From: Paenibacillus sp. J45TS6
Lineage (GTDB): Bacteria > Bacillota > Bacilli > Paenibacillales > Paenibacillaceae
Assembly (NCBI RefSeq): GCF_018403285.1
Contig: NZ_BOSJ01000001.1
Coordinates: 434,001 to 498,000, forward strand
Reading direction: 5' to 3'
DNA: 64,000 bases
The notes below the pieces were generated by a model. That model was given only the letters and a program-made list of their open reading frames with translations. It did no database searches and was not told the DNA's origin. Shown one piece after another: positions 18,693 through 27,513 of this stretch. Position numbers and translations under genes: made by a program. The stretch's first letter is position 1; each line of letters opens with the position of its first letter.

Positions 18693-19643
18693 TTACAGTT
18701 TCTCCGCTACACGCAGCTTTGCTGAACGCGCTCTGGGGTTTTGCGACAGTTCTGCTTCTGTGGGTACCATTGGCTTACGATTTACGAGTCGCAGCGTTCC
18801 TTTACCCCCGCAGACACATAACGGGAAGTCAGTTGGGCATGTGCATTTTTCTAAATAACTGCTAAAAATCTGTTTGCATATCCTGTCTTCCAAGGAATGA
18901 AACGTAATAACAGATACTCTGCCTCCAGGCTTAAGACAACGCACAGCCTGATGTAAAGCTTCCTCAAATGCACCGAGCTCATCATTCACGGCAATTCGAA
19001 GTGCTTGAAAGCTTCGTTTGGCAGGATGACCGCCCGTTCTCCGGGCAGCCGCCGGAATACCTTCTTTTATGATATCGACCAATTCGCCTGTAGTTTCAAT
19101 AGGTGCAGACTTTCTTTTTTCAACTATTACCCGCGCAATGCGTCTTGAAAACTTTTCTTCGCCATAAACATACAAAATTCGAGCAATTTCTTCTTCGCTC
19201 CACTCATTAATGATGTCTTTTGCCGTCAAAAGAGCGGATTGATCCATCCTCATATCAAGTGGTGCGTCGTGGTTATAACTGAATCCGCGTTCTCCTTCAT
19301 CAAACTGGGGTGACGACACACCTAGGTCGTACAAAATACCGTCCACTTGTGGTATCCCGTCTTGCATAGGCACGTCCTGCGCAGTCAGCACTTCGGTCAA
19401 ATCCCGAAAGTTAGTCTTTACGAGCGTGATGTTCGTATCAAACTCCGATAGTTTACTCTTGGCATGATCAAGCGCCCAATCGTCCTGGTCAAGGGCAATG
19501 AGTCTTCCCTGTGGTCCCAGTTTTGAAGCGATAACCGAGCTATGACCCGCACCGCCGAGCGTGCAGTCCACGTAAATCCCGTCCTGTTTGATGTTAAGTC
19601 CTTCGGTTGCTTCTTCTTTAAGTACGGTAATGTGGTGAAACAC
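18693..19643 (-). CDS. rsmH: 16S rRNA m4C1402 methyltransferase RsmH (MraW)
   Basis: SAM-dependent enzyme that N4-methylates C1402 in the decoding centre of 16S rRNA. The 316-aa protein begins [15 protein letters not shown], then has the SAM loop [11 protein letters not shown], and family motifs [21 protein letters not shown] and [13 protein letters not shown]. Start is GTG at 19643 with GGAGG 8 nt upstream. It is the second gene of the dcw cluster, between mraZ and ftsL. Confidence 0.98.
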   Translation of the reverse strand: MFHHITVLKEEATEGLNIKQDGIYVDCTLGGAGHSSVIASKLGPQGRLIALDQDDWALDHAKSKLSEFDTNITLVKTNFRDLTEVLTAQDVPMQDGIPQVDGILYDLGVSSPQFDEGERGFSYNHDAPLDMRMDQSALLTAKDIINEWSEEEIARILYVYGEEKFSRRIARVIVEKRKSAPIETTGELVDIIKEGIPAAARRTGGHPAKRSFQALRIAVNDELGAFEEALHQAVRCLKPGGRVSVITFHSLEDRICKQIFSSYLEKCTCPTDFPLCVCGGKGTLRLVNRKPMVPTEAELSQNPRARSAKLRVAEKL

Positions 19644-19737
19644 TTGCTTGTCCTCCAGACATTGTTTTGATTTACAGATTTGCTATTTCCTATCTGCACA
19701 GTTATGTGATTTCTTGTTGATTTCCTTACTGCCATCG

Positions 19738-20175
19738 TTAAAATTCAAAATTGAAATCGACCAGCTTTTCGGCAATATCATTAAACGTTTCTTCAGATTG
19801 GCTGTAGTATTGTTCCCAAATGCCTTTGCTCCAGATCTCCACCCGATTCGAAACACCAAGAACCACACATTCCTTGTCCATCTTGGCGTAATCCCGCAAA
19901 TTGGGCGGTAAATTTACCCTGCCCTGTTTGTCGAGTTCGCATTCTGTTGCTCCTGAGAAAAAAAAGCGTGTAAATGCACGTGCATCGGATTTCATCAGCG
20001 GAAGAGCTTTAAGTTTCTGTTCCATGATCACCCATTCTTCCATCGGGTACACAAACAGACACTGGTCTAAGCCTCGAGTGATCACAAAGCTAGGTCCAAG
20101 AGGTTCGCGGAATTTAGCCGGAATAATGATTCGGCCTTTATCGTCAATGCTATGTTGGAACTCCCCCATAAACAT
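19738..20175 (-). CDS. mraZ: Transcriptional regulator MraZ
   Basis: DNA-binding protein of the AbrB/SpoVT double-psi fold that autoregulates the dcw cluster. The 145-aa product has two tandem SpoVT-like halves, each with a DxKGR- or DxQGR-like loop: [17 protein letters not shown] near residue 13 and [16 protein letters not shown] near residue 85. ATG at 20175 begins the canonical [12 protein letters not shown] cluster of decamer repeats lies immediately upstream and is the likely binding site. Confidence 0.97.
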   Translation of the reverse strand: MFMGEFQHSIDDKGRIIIPAKFREPLGPSFVITRGLDQCLFVYPMEEWVIMEQKLKALPLMKSDARAFTRFFFSGATECELDKQGRVNLPPNLRDYAKMDKECVVLGVSNRVEIWSKGIWEQYYSQSEETFNDIAEKLVDFNFEF

Positions 20176-20180
20176 TGTCC

Positions 20181-20230
20181 ACCACTCCTCACCCTAAACT
20201 CTCCACTTTGCTCCACTTTCCACCACTTAA
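20181..20230 (-). promoter_or_regulatory. MraZ operator: tandem 10-bp repeats
   Basis: Minus strand, five successive decamers: TTAAGTGGTG (20230-20221), GAAAGTGGAG (20220-20211), CAAAGTGGAG (20210-20201), then two weaker units, AGTTTAGGGT and GAGGAGTGGT. The shared core AAGTGG repeats every 10 bp, about one helical turn, so a ring-like oligomer could contact one face. MraZ in other bacteria binds short repeated GTGG- or TGGG-type boxes upstream of its own gene. Confidence 0.78.
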
Positions 20231-20232
20231 GC

Positions 20233-20260
20233 ATAATAGATTCGCCTGTAAAAATCAAAA
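20233..20260 (-). promoter_or_regulatory. mraZ / dcw promoter candidate
   Basis: A good -10, TATTAT (20238-20233), sits 2 bp upstream of the decamer repeats. The best -35 is weak, TTTTGA about 16 bp further upstream. Initiation would fall inside the repeats, so bound MraZ should block it. Confidence 0.5.
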
Positions 20261-20319
20261 CCCTTCTAGCTTGCTATGAAACTTTTTGGAAAACCTGTAA
20301 AGAGACTACCTTGACGCAC

Positions 20320-20363
20320 AAAAAAAGTGATGTGTTCCGCCTTATTCAGGCTTTCACATCACT
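20320..20363 (-). terminator. Rho-independent terminator after ahcY
   Basis: Stem AGTGATGTG (20326-20334) with CACATCACT (20355-20363), plus an inner GCCT/AGGC pairing. On the minus strand a run of seven T follows. It closes the bshC-ahcY transcript ahead of the mraZ promoter. Confidence 0.92.
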
Positions 20364-20383
20364 CTTTTCTACCTCAAAAATAA

Positions 20384-21649
20384 TTATGCATTCCAGCTAT
20401 CGAGATAAGCTTTTTGTTTCTCAGTCAGTGTATCAAGGGTAATACCTAGACTATCCAGTTTGTACCTTGCTACTTTCTCATCAATCTCATAAGGGACTTT
20501 AATGACAGAACGATCAAGCGTTTCATAATTTTCTCTTACATAACGAAGTCCGAGTGCTTGCAGCGCAAATGTAGTATCCATAATTTCTGCCGGATGCCCA
20601 TCTGCTGCTGCCAGGTTAACCAGACGTCCTTCAGCAAGAAGATACATTTTTCTGCCATCTGCAAAGCGGTATTCTTCGATATTTTTACGAACGGTACGGA
20701 TGGAAACGGCACGTTTAGCAAGTTCAGGTTTGTTCACTTCCACATCAAAGTGACCTGCATTCGCCAAAACCGCTCCGTCTTTCATCACATCATAGTGTTC
20801 ACCTGTGATGACATCCTTGTTACCCGTAACGGTAATAAAGAAGTTCCCCCGTTTTGCTGCTTCGATCATCGGCATAACTTGGAATCCATCCATATGAGCC
20901 TCAACCGCTTTAATCGGGTCTACTTCGGTTACAATCACATTCGCTCCGAGCCCTTTAGCACGCATTGCCACACCTTTACCGCACCAACCATAACCCACAA
21001 CAACCACTGTACTGCCCGCTACGACAAGATTCGTTGTCCGAATAATGCCATCAAATGCAGATTGTCCTGTGCCATAACGGTTGTCGAAAAGATATTTACA
21101 GTATGCGTCATTAACCGCGACCATCGGAAGTTTCAGCACTCCCTCTTTTTCGAGGGCTTTTAACTTAATAATCCCTGTTGTCGTTTCTTCTGCTCCGCCT
21201 CGAATGGTTTCAAGCAGCTCAGGTCTCTCCGAATGAAGAATCGTAACCAGATCCCCGCCATCATCAATGATGAAATCAGGTTTTGTTTCCAGCGCATTAA
21301 TAATCAACTGCTTATATTCAGCAGGGTCAGGATTGTATTTAGCAAATACCGTGATCCCATCCTCAACGAGGGCTGCACATACATCATCTTGTGTGGATAG
21401 CGGGTTACTTCCTGTAATGGTTACATTCGCCCCACCCGCTTGAATGACTTTCGCAAGATAAGCTGTTTTTGCTTCAAGATGAAGACAAATCGTAATATTC
21501 AGGCCTTTAAAAGGCAAATCTGCCTCAAACTCTTTGCGCACCCGGTTAAGAACCGGCATGTGAGCTTCTACCCAATCAATTTTGAGATGTCCTTCTGGAG
21601 CAAGCCCCATATCTGCAACAATACTATTTCTCAGTGCTTCCGTAGTCAT
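20384..21649 (-). CDS. ahcY: Adenosylhomocysteinase (SAH hydrolase)
   Basis: NAD-dependent enzyme that splits S-adenosylhomocysteine into homocysteine and adenosine, recycling the methylation by-product. The 421-aa protein has the N-terminal substrate segment (LHLEAKTAYL, DDGGDL), the NAD loop VVGYGWCGKGVAMRAKGLGA, and the HFDVEV segment. It lacks the long C-terminal tail ending in HYRY of longer homologues and ends SWNA, so it resembles the short archaeal/Thermotoga type; relaxed purine specificity is possible. It begins 14 nt after bshC, so the two form an operon. Many Bacillales use the Pfs/LuxS route instead. Confidence 0.93.
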   Translation of the reverse strand: MTTEALRNSIVADMGLAPEGHLKIDWVEAHMPVLNRVRKEFEADLPFKGLNITICLHLEAKTAYLAKVIQAGGANVTITGSNPLSTQDDVCAALVEDGITVFAKYNPDPAEYKQLIINALETKPDFIIDDGGDLVTILHSERPELLETIRGGAEETTTGIIKLKALEKEGVLKLPMVAVNDAYCKYLFDNRYGTGQSAFDGIIRTTNLVVAGSTVVVVGYGWCGKGVAMRAKGLGANVIVTEVDPIKAVEAHMDGFQVMPMIEAAKRGNFFITVTGNKDVITGEHYDVMKDGAVLANAGHFDVEVNKPELAKRAVSIRTVRKNIEEYRFADGRKMYLLAEGRLVNLAAADGHPAEIMDTTFALQALGLRYVRENYETLDRSVIKVPYEIDEKVARYKLDSLGITLDTLTEKQKAYLDSWNA

Positions 21650-21663
21650 CCTTGTTCCTCCAT

Positions 21664-23298
21664 TTATATATACAGAATATGATGATGGCCGCTAAGATCA
21701 GCAGGAATATTCATGAGATCCGTAAGCCAGCGTGTACCATAGCGATTTAAATAACCGTATACGTTATAGACTCTCTCTTGTGGACGTTTCATTGGGAATA
21801 AGGTCAGGTCTAGTGTATCCCATTGTTTCACTGAAGCATCATGCCTCTGTGCGATAGCCTGTTTTGTTTTCAGCTGCATATAGGAAATCTGTTCTTCAAT
21901 CTTACTGCTGTTTGTAACGCCAAGTCGACCAAGCCCCGGCTCAATCTGATTTAGCTGCTCAAGTACGGGAGCATACAGTTTATGGAATGAAGTTTTCAAC
22001 AATTCAAATTGTTCATTCATGTTAAATTCATCTAGAGTGCTGAGCCAAGTGTCCTTTTTATCATTAAATGCATACTGAATATCATGGAAACTTAAATCAT
22101 ATTTATCCATTAATTTTTGAATATGCTGATCCAAGATTGTAAAAGACATCCTTGGCTGCAAAATCGGCATTCTGAGCCCAAAACGGTGAAAAGCTTCTTT
22201 GGTCAAAGCCCAGTAAGCAATCTCTGCATGACCCAGAACGGTAGATAACACAGGGAACAGAGAATCCTGCATCAGCGGCCGTGTCAGAACATTATTGCTA
22301 AAACGTTCCGGATGTTGTCTTAGTATATCAATGAGTTCCGTTTTGGTAAAAGAAACGTATCCTCTACGATCGATAAACTTCCCGTTTTCTTTATGTAGCA
22401 GCAACCGAGAACCTTCATGGATATAAAATAAATTAGCACAGTCTGCAGTTACCTCAGCCTGCATACCAAACCCACTGGTTACGACATGCCCTGCCGATTC
22501 ATGATAACATCGTTCCAGAGAATCGTTGTCTTCAATCATCCGCTCAAAAATAGGAACTTCAAGTGCACGCAGCTCGGGATCTGCCGAATCCAGCAATACA
22601 AGTCCATAAGAACCAAACAATTGACCCATCAATTTAGCGAATACATCACTAAGACTTAGGTTATCATCTTGAACCGCTGCCTTGATATCAGAAATGAGAC
22701 CAGGTTTAAACTCAGTATCTGGAAGCAGTTCTTCCAGCTTATGTATCGCTTCAAGCCAGTTATCCCGATCTACGCTGACTTCACTGACAGATGCTCTTCC
22801 ATCATACCGACCCGGCATTCTTACCTTCGTAATATTTAGATCAGCTGTCATCATGTAAGTATGATCGACTTCATCCCAGTCATGATCTTCACCTGCAATC
22901 CAGAAGACAGGAATGACAGGGCGATTTAGCTTCATTTCAGCTTCTCTTGCAGCCTTAATGATCGTTGCGGCCTTATAAATAACAAGTAATGAGCCCGTAA
23001 AGAGTCCGCTTTGTTGTCCACCCGAAATTACAAGTGCATTCGGCTGTGCCAAACGCGCAATAGATTCCATTACTGCGGGATGTGAATTTAGTCTTCTATT
23101 ATATGAACGCAAAAAACGTACGATATCTTGGCGATCCACCCGTGTATCTTCGGTTCGATCCAGCCATTCAGCACGCGCTGCGTAGCTTCCCGCATCACGA
23201 AAATCATATTCGTACAAATGATGTATGGCCTCATCGTAACGTAAATAATGTTCCGCGAGTGGTGATCCACTACGAAGCGCCTCAGGAATTACATTCAT
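21664..23298 (-). CDS. bshC: Bacillithiol biosynthesis cysteine-adding protein BshC
   Basis: Proposed last enzyme of bacillithiol synthesis, adding cysteine to GlcN-malate. The 544-aa protein has a Rossmann-like core with SGGQQSGLFTGSLLVIYKA and PVFWIAGEDHDWDEV, a long coiled-coil region near residues 400-470, and a C-terminal end with the family pattern QERVYNVYGYLNRYG. GGAGG precedes the ATG and a strong promoter lies just upstream. It is followed at 14 nt by ahcY. In B. subtilis the homologue (yllA) sits directly upstream of mraZ; here ahcY is placed between them. Confidence 0.96.
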   Translation of the reverse strand: MNVIPEALRSGSPLAEHYLRYDEAIHHLYEYDFRDAGSYAARAEWLDRTEDTRVDRQDIVRFLRSYNRRLNSHPAVMESIARLAQPNALVISGGQQSGLFTGSLLVIYKAATIIKAAREAEMKLNRPVIPVFWIAGEDHDWDEVDHTYMMTADLNITKVRMPGRYDGRASVSEVSVDRDNWLEAIHKLEELLPDTEFKPGLISDIKAAVQDDNLSLSDVFAKLMGQLFGSYGLVLLDSADPELRALEVPIFERMIEDNDSLERCYHESAGHVVTSGFGMQAEVTADCANLFYIHEGSRLLLHKENGKFIDRRGYVSFTKTELIDILRQHPERFSNNVLTRPLMQDSLFPVLSTVLGHAEIAYWALTKEAFHRFGLRMPILQPRMSFTILDQHIQKLMDKYDLSFHDIQYAFNDKKDTWLSTLDEFNMNEQFELLKTSFHKLYAPVLEQLNQIEPGLGRLGVTNSSKIEEQISYMQLKTKQAIAQRHDASVKQWDTLDLTLFPMKRPQERVYNVYGYLNRYGTRWLTDLMNIPADLSGHHHILYI

Positions 23299-23333
23299 GA
23301 GGTCAACCTCCTATTCATTTAAAACCTTATTCG

Positions 23334-23362
23334 ATTGTACCGAATGCTTAAGTTCCCGTCAA
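23334..23362 (-). promoter_or_regulatory. bshC-ahcY promoter
   Basis: Minus strand: TTGACG (23362-23357), 17-bp spacer, TACAAT (23339-23334). Five of six matches at each box. It lies about 36 nt upstream of the bshC start codon and downstream of the oppF hairpin. Confidence 0.75.
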
Positions 23363-23440
23363 AGTAATAATCAGAACGATACTTCAGTTATAGATGAAGT
23401 ATTCCTTCTCAAAGAGCAGCACATTCAGCTTTTCCACTTC

Positions 23441-23480
23441 AATGGAAAGAAGCCGCCGATGATCTCATCGATGGCTTCTT
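23441..23480 (-). terminator. Hairpin after oppF, probable terminator
   Basis: Stem AAGAAGCC/GGCTTCTT (23447-23454 with 23473-23480) continues inward as CGATGA/TCATCG. The 3' side on the minus strand has only a short T-tract, so termination may be partial. Confidence 0.6.
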
Positions 23481-23491
23481 CTTACATTACA

Positions 23492-24433
23492 TTAAGCGTA
23501 TGGTTCAGCTACAAAATGGCCTTTTGATACTTCAATAAGTTTAGCGTTATCGAGGTTGTATGCACTTTTTGCACCCTGGCCCTCTTTACCGTTACTAATT
23601 GGACCCGCATCATCTTCTGGCATAATGATACGTTTTTTGTTTGCTTCAATATCTGGATCCGGAATCGGAATCGCAGATAACAACATTTTGGTATATGGAT
23701 GAATTGGATTGGCATAAAGCTCATCGCTCTCCGCTAGTTCTACCATTTTACCCATATACATAACAGCAACCCGGTCACTGATATGCTTAACCATAGAAAG
23801 GTCATGGGCAATAAAGAGATAAGTCAAACCAAGACGATCCTGAAGTTCTTTGAGCAAGTTAACCACCTGAGCCTGAATCGATACATCCAGTGCAGAGATA
23901 GGCTCATCACAAATAATGAACTTTGGATTTACAGCCAGTGCACGAGCGATACCGATCCGCTGACGCTGACCACCAGAGAATTCATGAGGATAACGGTTGG
24001 CATGATCCGCGTTCAGACCAACCAGATCAAGCAATTCCTCAATCCGTTTCTTACGTTCCTTGCTGCTGCCTGCCATATTGTGAATATCAAGCGCTTCTCC
24101 AACAATGTCAGCAACGGTAAATCTCGGATTGAGTGATGCGTAAGGATCTTGGAAAATCATCTGCATGTCTCGGCGCATGGCTTTCATTTTGTTCGGAGGT
24201 AATTTGTAAATATCCGTTCCGTTAAATCTTACACTTCCTGCAGTTGGCTCATACAAACGAAGAATGGTACGGCCAGCTGTTGATTTACCACAGCCAGACT
24301 CCCCTACCATGCCCAGAGTCTCTCCTTCACGAATGTAAAAGTTCAGGTTATCTACCGCTTTAAGCGTGCGATTATTTCCTACATTAAAATACTTCTTCAG
24401 ACCTTCTACTTCAATCAAGTTGTTACTCATCAT
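23492..24433 (-). CDS. oppF: Oligopeptide ABC transporter ATPase OppF
   Basis: One of two nucleotide-binding subunits powering oligopeptide import. The protein of about 313 aa has Walker [11 protein letters not shown]-loop [12 protein letters not shown], signature [14 protein letters not shown], Walker [13 protein letters not shown] and the switch histidine IAHDLSMV, then the Opp/Dpp C-terminal domain ([16 protein letters not shown]). The ATG at 24433 overlaps the oppD stop (ATGA), with AGGAGG about 10 nt upstream. Unlike OppD, no cysteine cluster is visible at its C-terminal end. Confidence 0.95.
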   Translation of the reverse strand: MMSNNLIEVEGLKKYFNVGNNRTLKAVDNLNFYIREGETLGMVGESGCGKSTAGRTILRLYEPTAGSVRFNGTDIYKLPPNKMKAMRRDMQMIFQDPYASLNPRFTVADIVGEALDIHNMAGSSKERKKRIEELLDLVGLNADHANRYPHEFSGGQRQRIGIARALAVNPKFIICDEPISALDVSIQAQVVNLLKELQDRLGLTYLFIAHDLSMVKHISDRVAVMYMGKMVELAESDELYANPIHPYTKMLLSAIPIPDPDIEANKKRIIMPEDDAGPISNGKEGQGAKSAYNLDNAKLIEVSKGHFVAEPYA

Positions 24434-25425
24434 GAGGAATGTACCTCCTTCGCCATAGGATGATGTTCCCAGCAACGAGCCGAGTGCGTATCACTGAATA
24501 CAGTAGCCGCTGGGTCCACTTTTTGACAGATGCTCATTGCACTATCGCAGCGCGCTGCGAACGGGCAGCCAACCGGAGGTTTGATCAGATCCGGCGGAGT
24601 CCCCACGATAGGAATAAGAGGCTCATCCTTTTTCTGATCCAAACGAGGCATGGAGCGCATGAGCCCTCTTGTATATGGATGCTGCGGATTTTTAAAGATT
24701 TCATATTTGGTTCCCGTTTCTACCACTTCACCTGCATACATAACGATAACACGGTCCGCAATCCCGGCTACAACACCAAGGTCATGCGTGATCAAAATGA
24801 TCGATGTACCCAGCTTATCCTGCATATCTTTCATAACATCCATAATTTGGGCTTGAATCGTTACATCAAGAGCCGTAGTCGGTTCATCTGCAATAAGAAG
24901 AGCTGGTTTACAGGCAAGGGCGATGGCAATCATCGCTCGTTGACGCATACCGCCAGAGAACTCATGCGGGTACTGATTAAATCTCGCTTCCGCATTCTTG
25001 ATTCCTACCATCTTCAGCATCGCGATGGCTTCTTTTTTCGCTTTTTCTTTGGACATCTTTTGATGCTTAATCAAAACTTCAGTAATCTGATGTCCAATTT
25101 TTATCGTTGGATTCAGTGAAGTCATTGGATCTTGGAAGATCATTCCGATATCTTTGCCGCGGATTGCTTCCATTTGTCTATTTGTCTTCTTGAGCAAATT
25201 CTGCCCTTGAAAGATAATTTCACCTTTATTAATGATAGATGGTGGAGACGGAATCAAACGCATAATGGTTTGAGCTGTTACACTTTTACCACTACCTGAT
25301 TCACCTACGATCGCAACTGTCTCCCCTTTGCCAATCTCGAAGTTCATACCGCGAACAGCTTTCACCTCTCCGTCTCTTACTTTAAAAGAAACGTTAAGAT
25401 CTTTAACCTGTAACAACGAATCCAT
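24430..25425 (-). CDS. oppD: Oligopeptide ABC transporter ATPase OppD
   Basis: Second ATPase of the oligopeptide importer, 331 aa. Walker [11 protein letters not shown]-loop [11 protein letters not shown], signature [14 protein letters not shown], Walker [13 protein letters not shown] and H-loop ITHDLGVV are present. The C-terminal oligopeptide/dipeptide domain includes the cysteine pattern [14 protein letters not shown], typical of the iron-sulfur site in Opp/Dpp D subunits. The ATG at 25425 has AGGAGG at 8 nt; a GTG three codons upstream overlaps this site and is rejected. Confidence 0.96.
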   Translation of the reverse strand: MDSLLQVKDLNVSFKVRDGEVKAVRGMNFEIGKGETVAIVGESGSGKSVTAQTIMRLIPSPPSIINKGEIIFQGQNLLKKTNRQMEAIRGKDIGMIFQDPMTSLNPTIKIGHQITEVLIKHQKMSKEKAKKEAIAMLKMVGIKNAEARFNQYPHEFSGGMRQRAMIAIALACKPALLIADEPTTALDVTIQAQIMDVMKDMQDKLGTSIILITHDLGVVAGIADRVIVMYAGEVVETGTKYEIFKNPQHPYTRGLMRSMPRLDQKKDEPLIPIVGTPPDLIKPPVGCPFAARCDSAMSICQKVDPAATVFSDTHSARCWEHHPMAKEVHSS

Positions 25426-25437
25426 TACATCCACCTC

Positions 25438-26388
25438 CTATTTTTTCAGTTTTGGATCAAGTGCATCACGAAGACCATCACCAAACAAGTTAAACGCAAG
25501 CATAATCAAACTGATAAGACCTGCTGGGAACAACATCCGCCAAGGATAGTACATCCATCCTGTCAGTGCATTCTCAATCATTGAACCAAGAGAAGCCCTA
25601 GGAGCTTGTACACCAAGTCCCAAGAAACTTAGGAACGCTTCACTAAAGATGGCACTTGGTACAGAAAGCGTAAGCGTGACAATAATAGGACCTACTGCGT
25701 TTGGCAATAAGTGTTTAAAAATAAGTCTAGAAGAATTGGCACCCATCGATTTAGAAGCCAGAACGAACTCTCGATTCTTCAGCTGCATAATCTCACCGCG
25801 CACGATCCAGGACATATTAATCCAGCCTGTGATACATAAAGCTAATATAATCGTACCTATACTTGGTTCAAATACGACAAGTAGTAGAATCGTTACTAGC
25901 AGGTAAGGGATCGAATATAAGATTTCAGAGAATTTGTTCATGAGTTCTCCGACACGTCCGCCGTAGAATCCCATGATACCGCCGTAGATTACACCGATTG
26001 CAAGGTCAATAAATGCTGCTGCAAAACCAATAAGCAGTGAAATCCGCGCACCAGACCAGGTACGAACCCACATGTCGCGTCCGAGATCATCCGTTCCAAA
26101 CCAAAATTCAGAAGATGGCGGTTGGTTGGTTTTCATAAGATCTTGTGTATCGTATTCATACCCCGAAAACATCGGAGCTAAGATAGCCATAATTATAATG
26201 GTAATGAGGACGACTAGGCTGCCCATGGCAAGCTTGTTCTTCAGAAGGCGTTCCCAAGCATCTCGCATGGCAGAGACACTTTGTCTTTGGATAACTTCTG
26301 CCTGCTTCTCGTCTACCCCGATCTTTCTAAAATCTTCGGGTGTAAGCTGCAAGTTGTTTGGATCGATATGAGATTGATTTGCAGACAT
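25438..26388 (-). CDS. oppC: Oligopeptide ABC transporter permease OppC
   Basis: Membrane subunit of the oligopeptide importer, 316 aa. About 50 soluble residues precede the first of roughly six membrane segments. The region after the first segment (FWFGTDDLGRDMWVRTWSGA) and the EAA loop (EFVLASKSMGANSSRLIFKH) are typical of OppC/DppC. The gene begins 3 nt after oppB and ends 12 nt before oppD. Confidence 0.96.
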   Translation of the reverse strand: MSANQSHIDPNNLQLTPEDFRKIGVDEKQAEVIQRQSVSAMRDAWERLLKNKLAMGSLVVLITIIIMAILAPMFSGYEYDTQDLMKTNQPPSSEFWFGTDDLGRDMWVRTWSGARISLLIGFAAAFIDLAIGVIYGGIMGFYGGRVGELMNKFSEILYSIPYLLVTILLLVVFEPSIGTIILALCITGWINMSWIVRGEIMQLKNREFVLASKSMGANSSRLIFKHLLPNAVGPIIVTLTLSVPSAIFSEAFLSFLGLGVQAPRASLGSMIENALTGWMYYPWRMLFPAGLISLIMLAFNLFGDGLRDALDPKLKK

Positions 26389-26391
26389 TAC

Positions 26392-27324
26392 CTAGCCCTC
26401 CTTCCCGTTGGATAATTTGATACGCGGATCAATGATGACATAAGCGATATCTGTAATAAAGCGTGCTACCATCAAGATGAGTCCGTAGAAAATCGTAATT
26501 CCCATAATCATCGTATAGTCACGAGTTGTAATACTTTCAACGAATACTTTACCGATACCGCCGATCCCGAATATACGTTCAATGACAACGGATCCTGTAA
26601 TAATATTGGCCGTCATCGGACCCACATAAGTTACGACCGGAAGGATCGCGTTACGAATAATATGTTTAAACATAATCGTAATACTGTTAAGACCTTTCGC
26701 CTTCGCCGTCTTCACATAATCTGCATGAAGGACTTCGAGCATACTCGAACGCGTCAACCTTGCAATAAAAGCAATCGGCTGAGCAGATAATGCGGCTACT
26801 GGAAGAACGTAGTCAAGCGGTCCGTTAAGTCCCATTACCTTGAACCAGCCAAACTCTTGAGCTAGATAAAATTGCAGTAGAGATGCAAGCACGAAACTCG
26901 GCACCGCTATACCCAGTACGGCTAATATCATCGCTACATTATCAATAATCTTGCGATGATTCATAGCTGCAATCATTCCTAGCAAAACACCAACAATGAC
27001 AGCAACTACGATCGCAACGGCTCCAAGTTTAAGAGAAACAGCAAATGTGTCGCCAATGATACCGCCTACATCTTGATTAAGTCTTTTCATTGAAATACCA
27101 AAGTCACCTGTGGCAATATCACCAAGATACTTTGTATATTGTTGGAAAACCGGCTTATCCAGCCCATATTGCTCCATCAGTCTAGCTTCAATCTCAGGTG
27201 ATACATTTTTTTCCCCCATGAATGGGTTACCCGGAATCGCCTTCATTAAGAAAAACGTTGCGGAGATGAGGATAAATAATGATATCAGCATAAAGACAAG
27301 CCTATTGATCACGTATCTTACCAT
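26392..27324 (-). CDS. oppB: Oligopeptide ABC transporter permease OppB
   Basis: Partner permease of OppC, 310 aa with about six membrane segments. It begins MVRYVINRLVFML, with the family motif ATFFLMKAIPGNPF, the periplasmic-type loop LMEQYGLDKPV, and the EAA loop DYVKTAKAKGLNSITIMFKH. ATG at 27324 has GGAGGTG 9 nt upstream; an ATG seven codons earlier overlaps this site. It is separated from oppA by a terminator hairpin. Confidence 0.96.
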   Translation of the reverse strand: MVRYVINRLVFMLISLFILISATFFLMKAIPGNPFMGEKNVSPEIEARLMEQYGLDKPVFQQYTKYLGDIATGDFGISMKRLNQDVGGIIGDTFAVSLKLGAVAIVVAVIVGVLLGMIAAMNHRKIIDNVAMILAVLGIAVPSFVLASLLQFYLAQEFGWFKVMGLNGPLDYVLPVAALSAQPIAFIARLTRSSMLEVLHADYVKTAKAKGLNSITIMFKHIIRNAILPVVTYVGPMTANIITGSVVIERIFGIGGIGKVFVESITTRDYTMIMGITIFYGLILMVARFITDIAYVIIDPRIKLSNGKEG

Positions 27325-27444
27325 GACCTTGAACACCTCCCGCATAGAATTAACAGATGTGAATCACAAGTAAATCAGCATAATAATAGTAAGTTCATTT
27401 TCGTTATATGCAAAAAATTACTTAATTCTGGAAATTGGTAGAAC

Positions 27445-27492
27445 AAATAAAAAATCGGGATATATAAGGGGTTACCCACATATATATCCCGA
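27445..27492 (-). terminator. Terminator/attenuator between oppA and oppB
   Basis: Stem TCGGGATATATA (27455-27466) with TATATATCCCGA (27481-27492), followed on the minus strand by ATTTTTTATTTG. It probably stops most oppA transcripts, letting a fraction read into oppBCDF. Confidence 0.88.
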
Positions 27493-27513
27493 AATAACTA
27501 TACTGTTAGATGA

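Noticed and set aside
20558-21163. 201-aa plus-strand ORF opposite ahcY
   Set aside because: Shadow frame within ahcY; composition is that of an antisense translation and no start signal is present.
24439-25119. 226-aa plus-strand ORF opposite oppD
   Set aside because: Lies inside oppD on the opposite strand, is rich in rare residues and matches no family.
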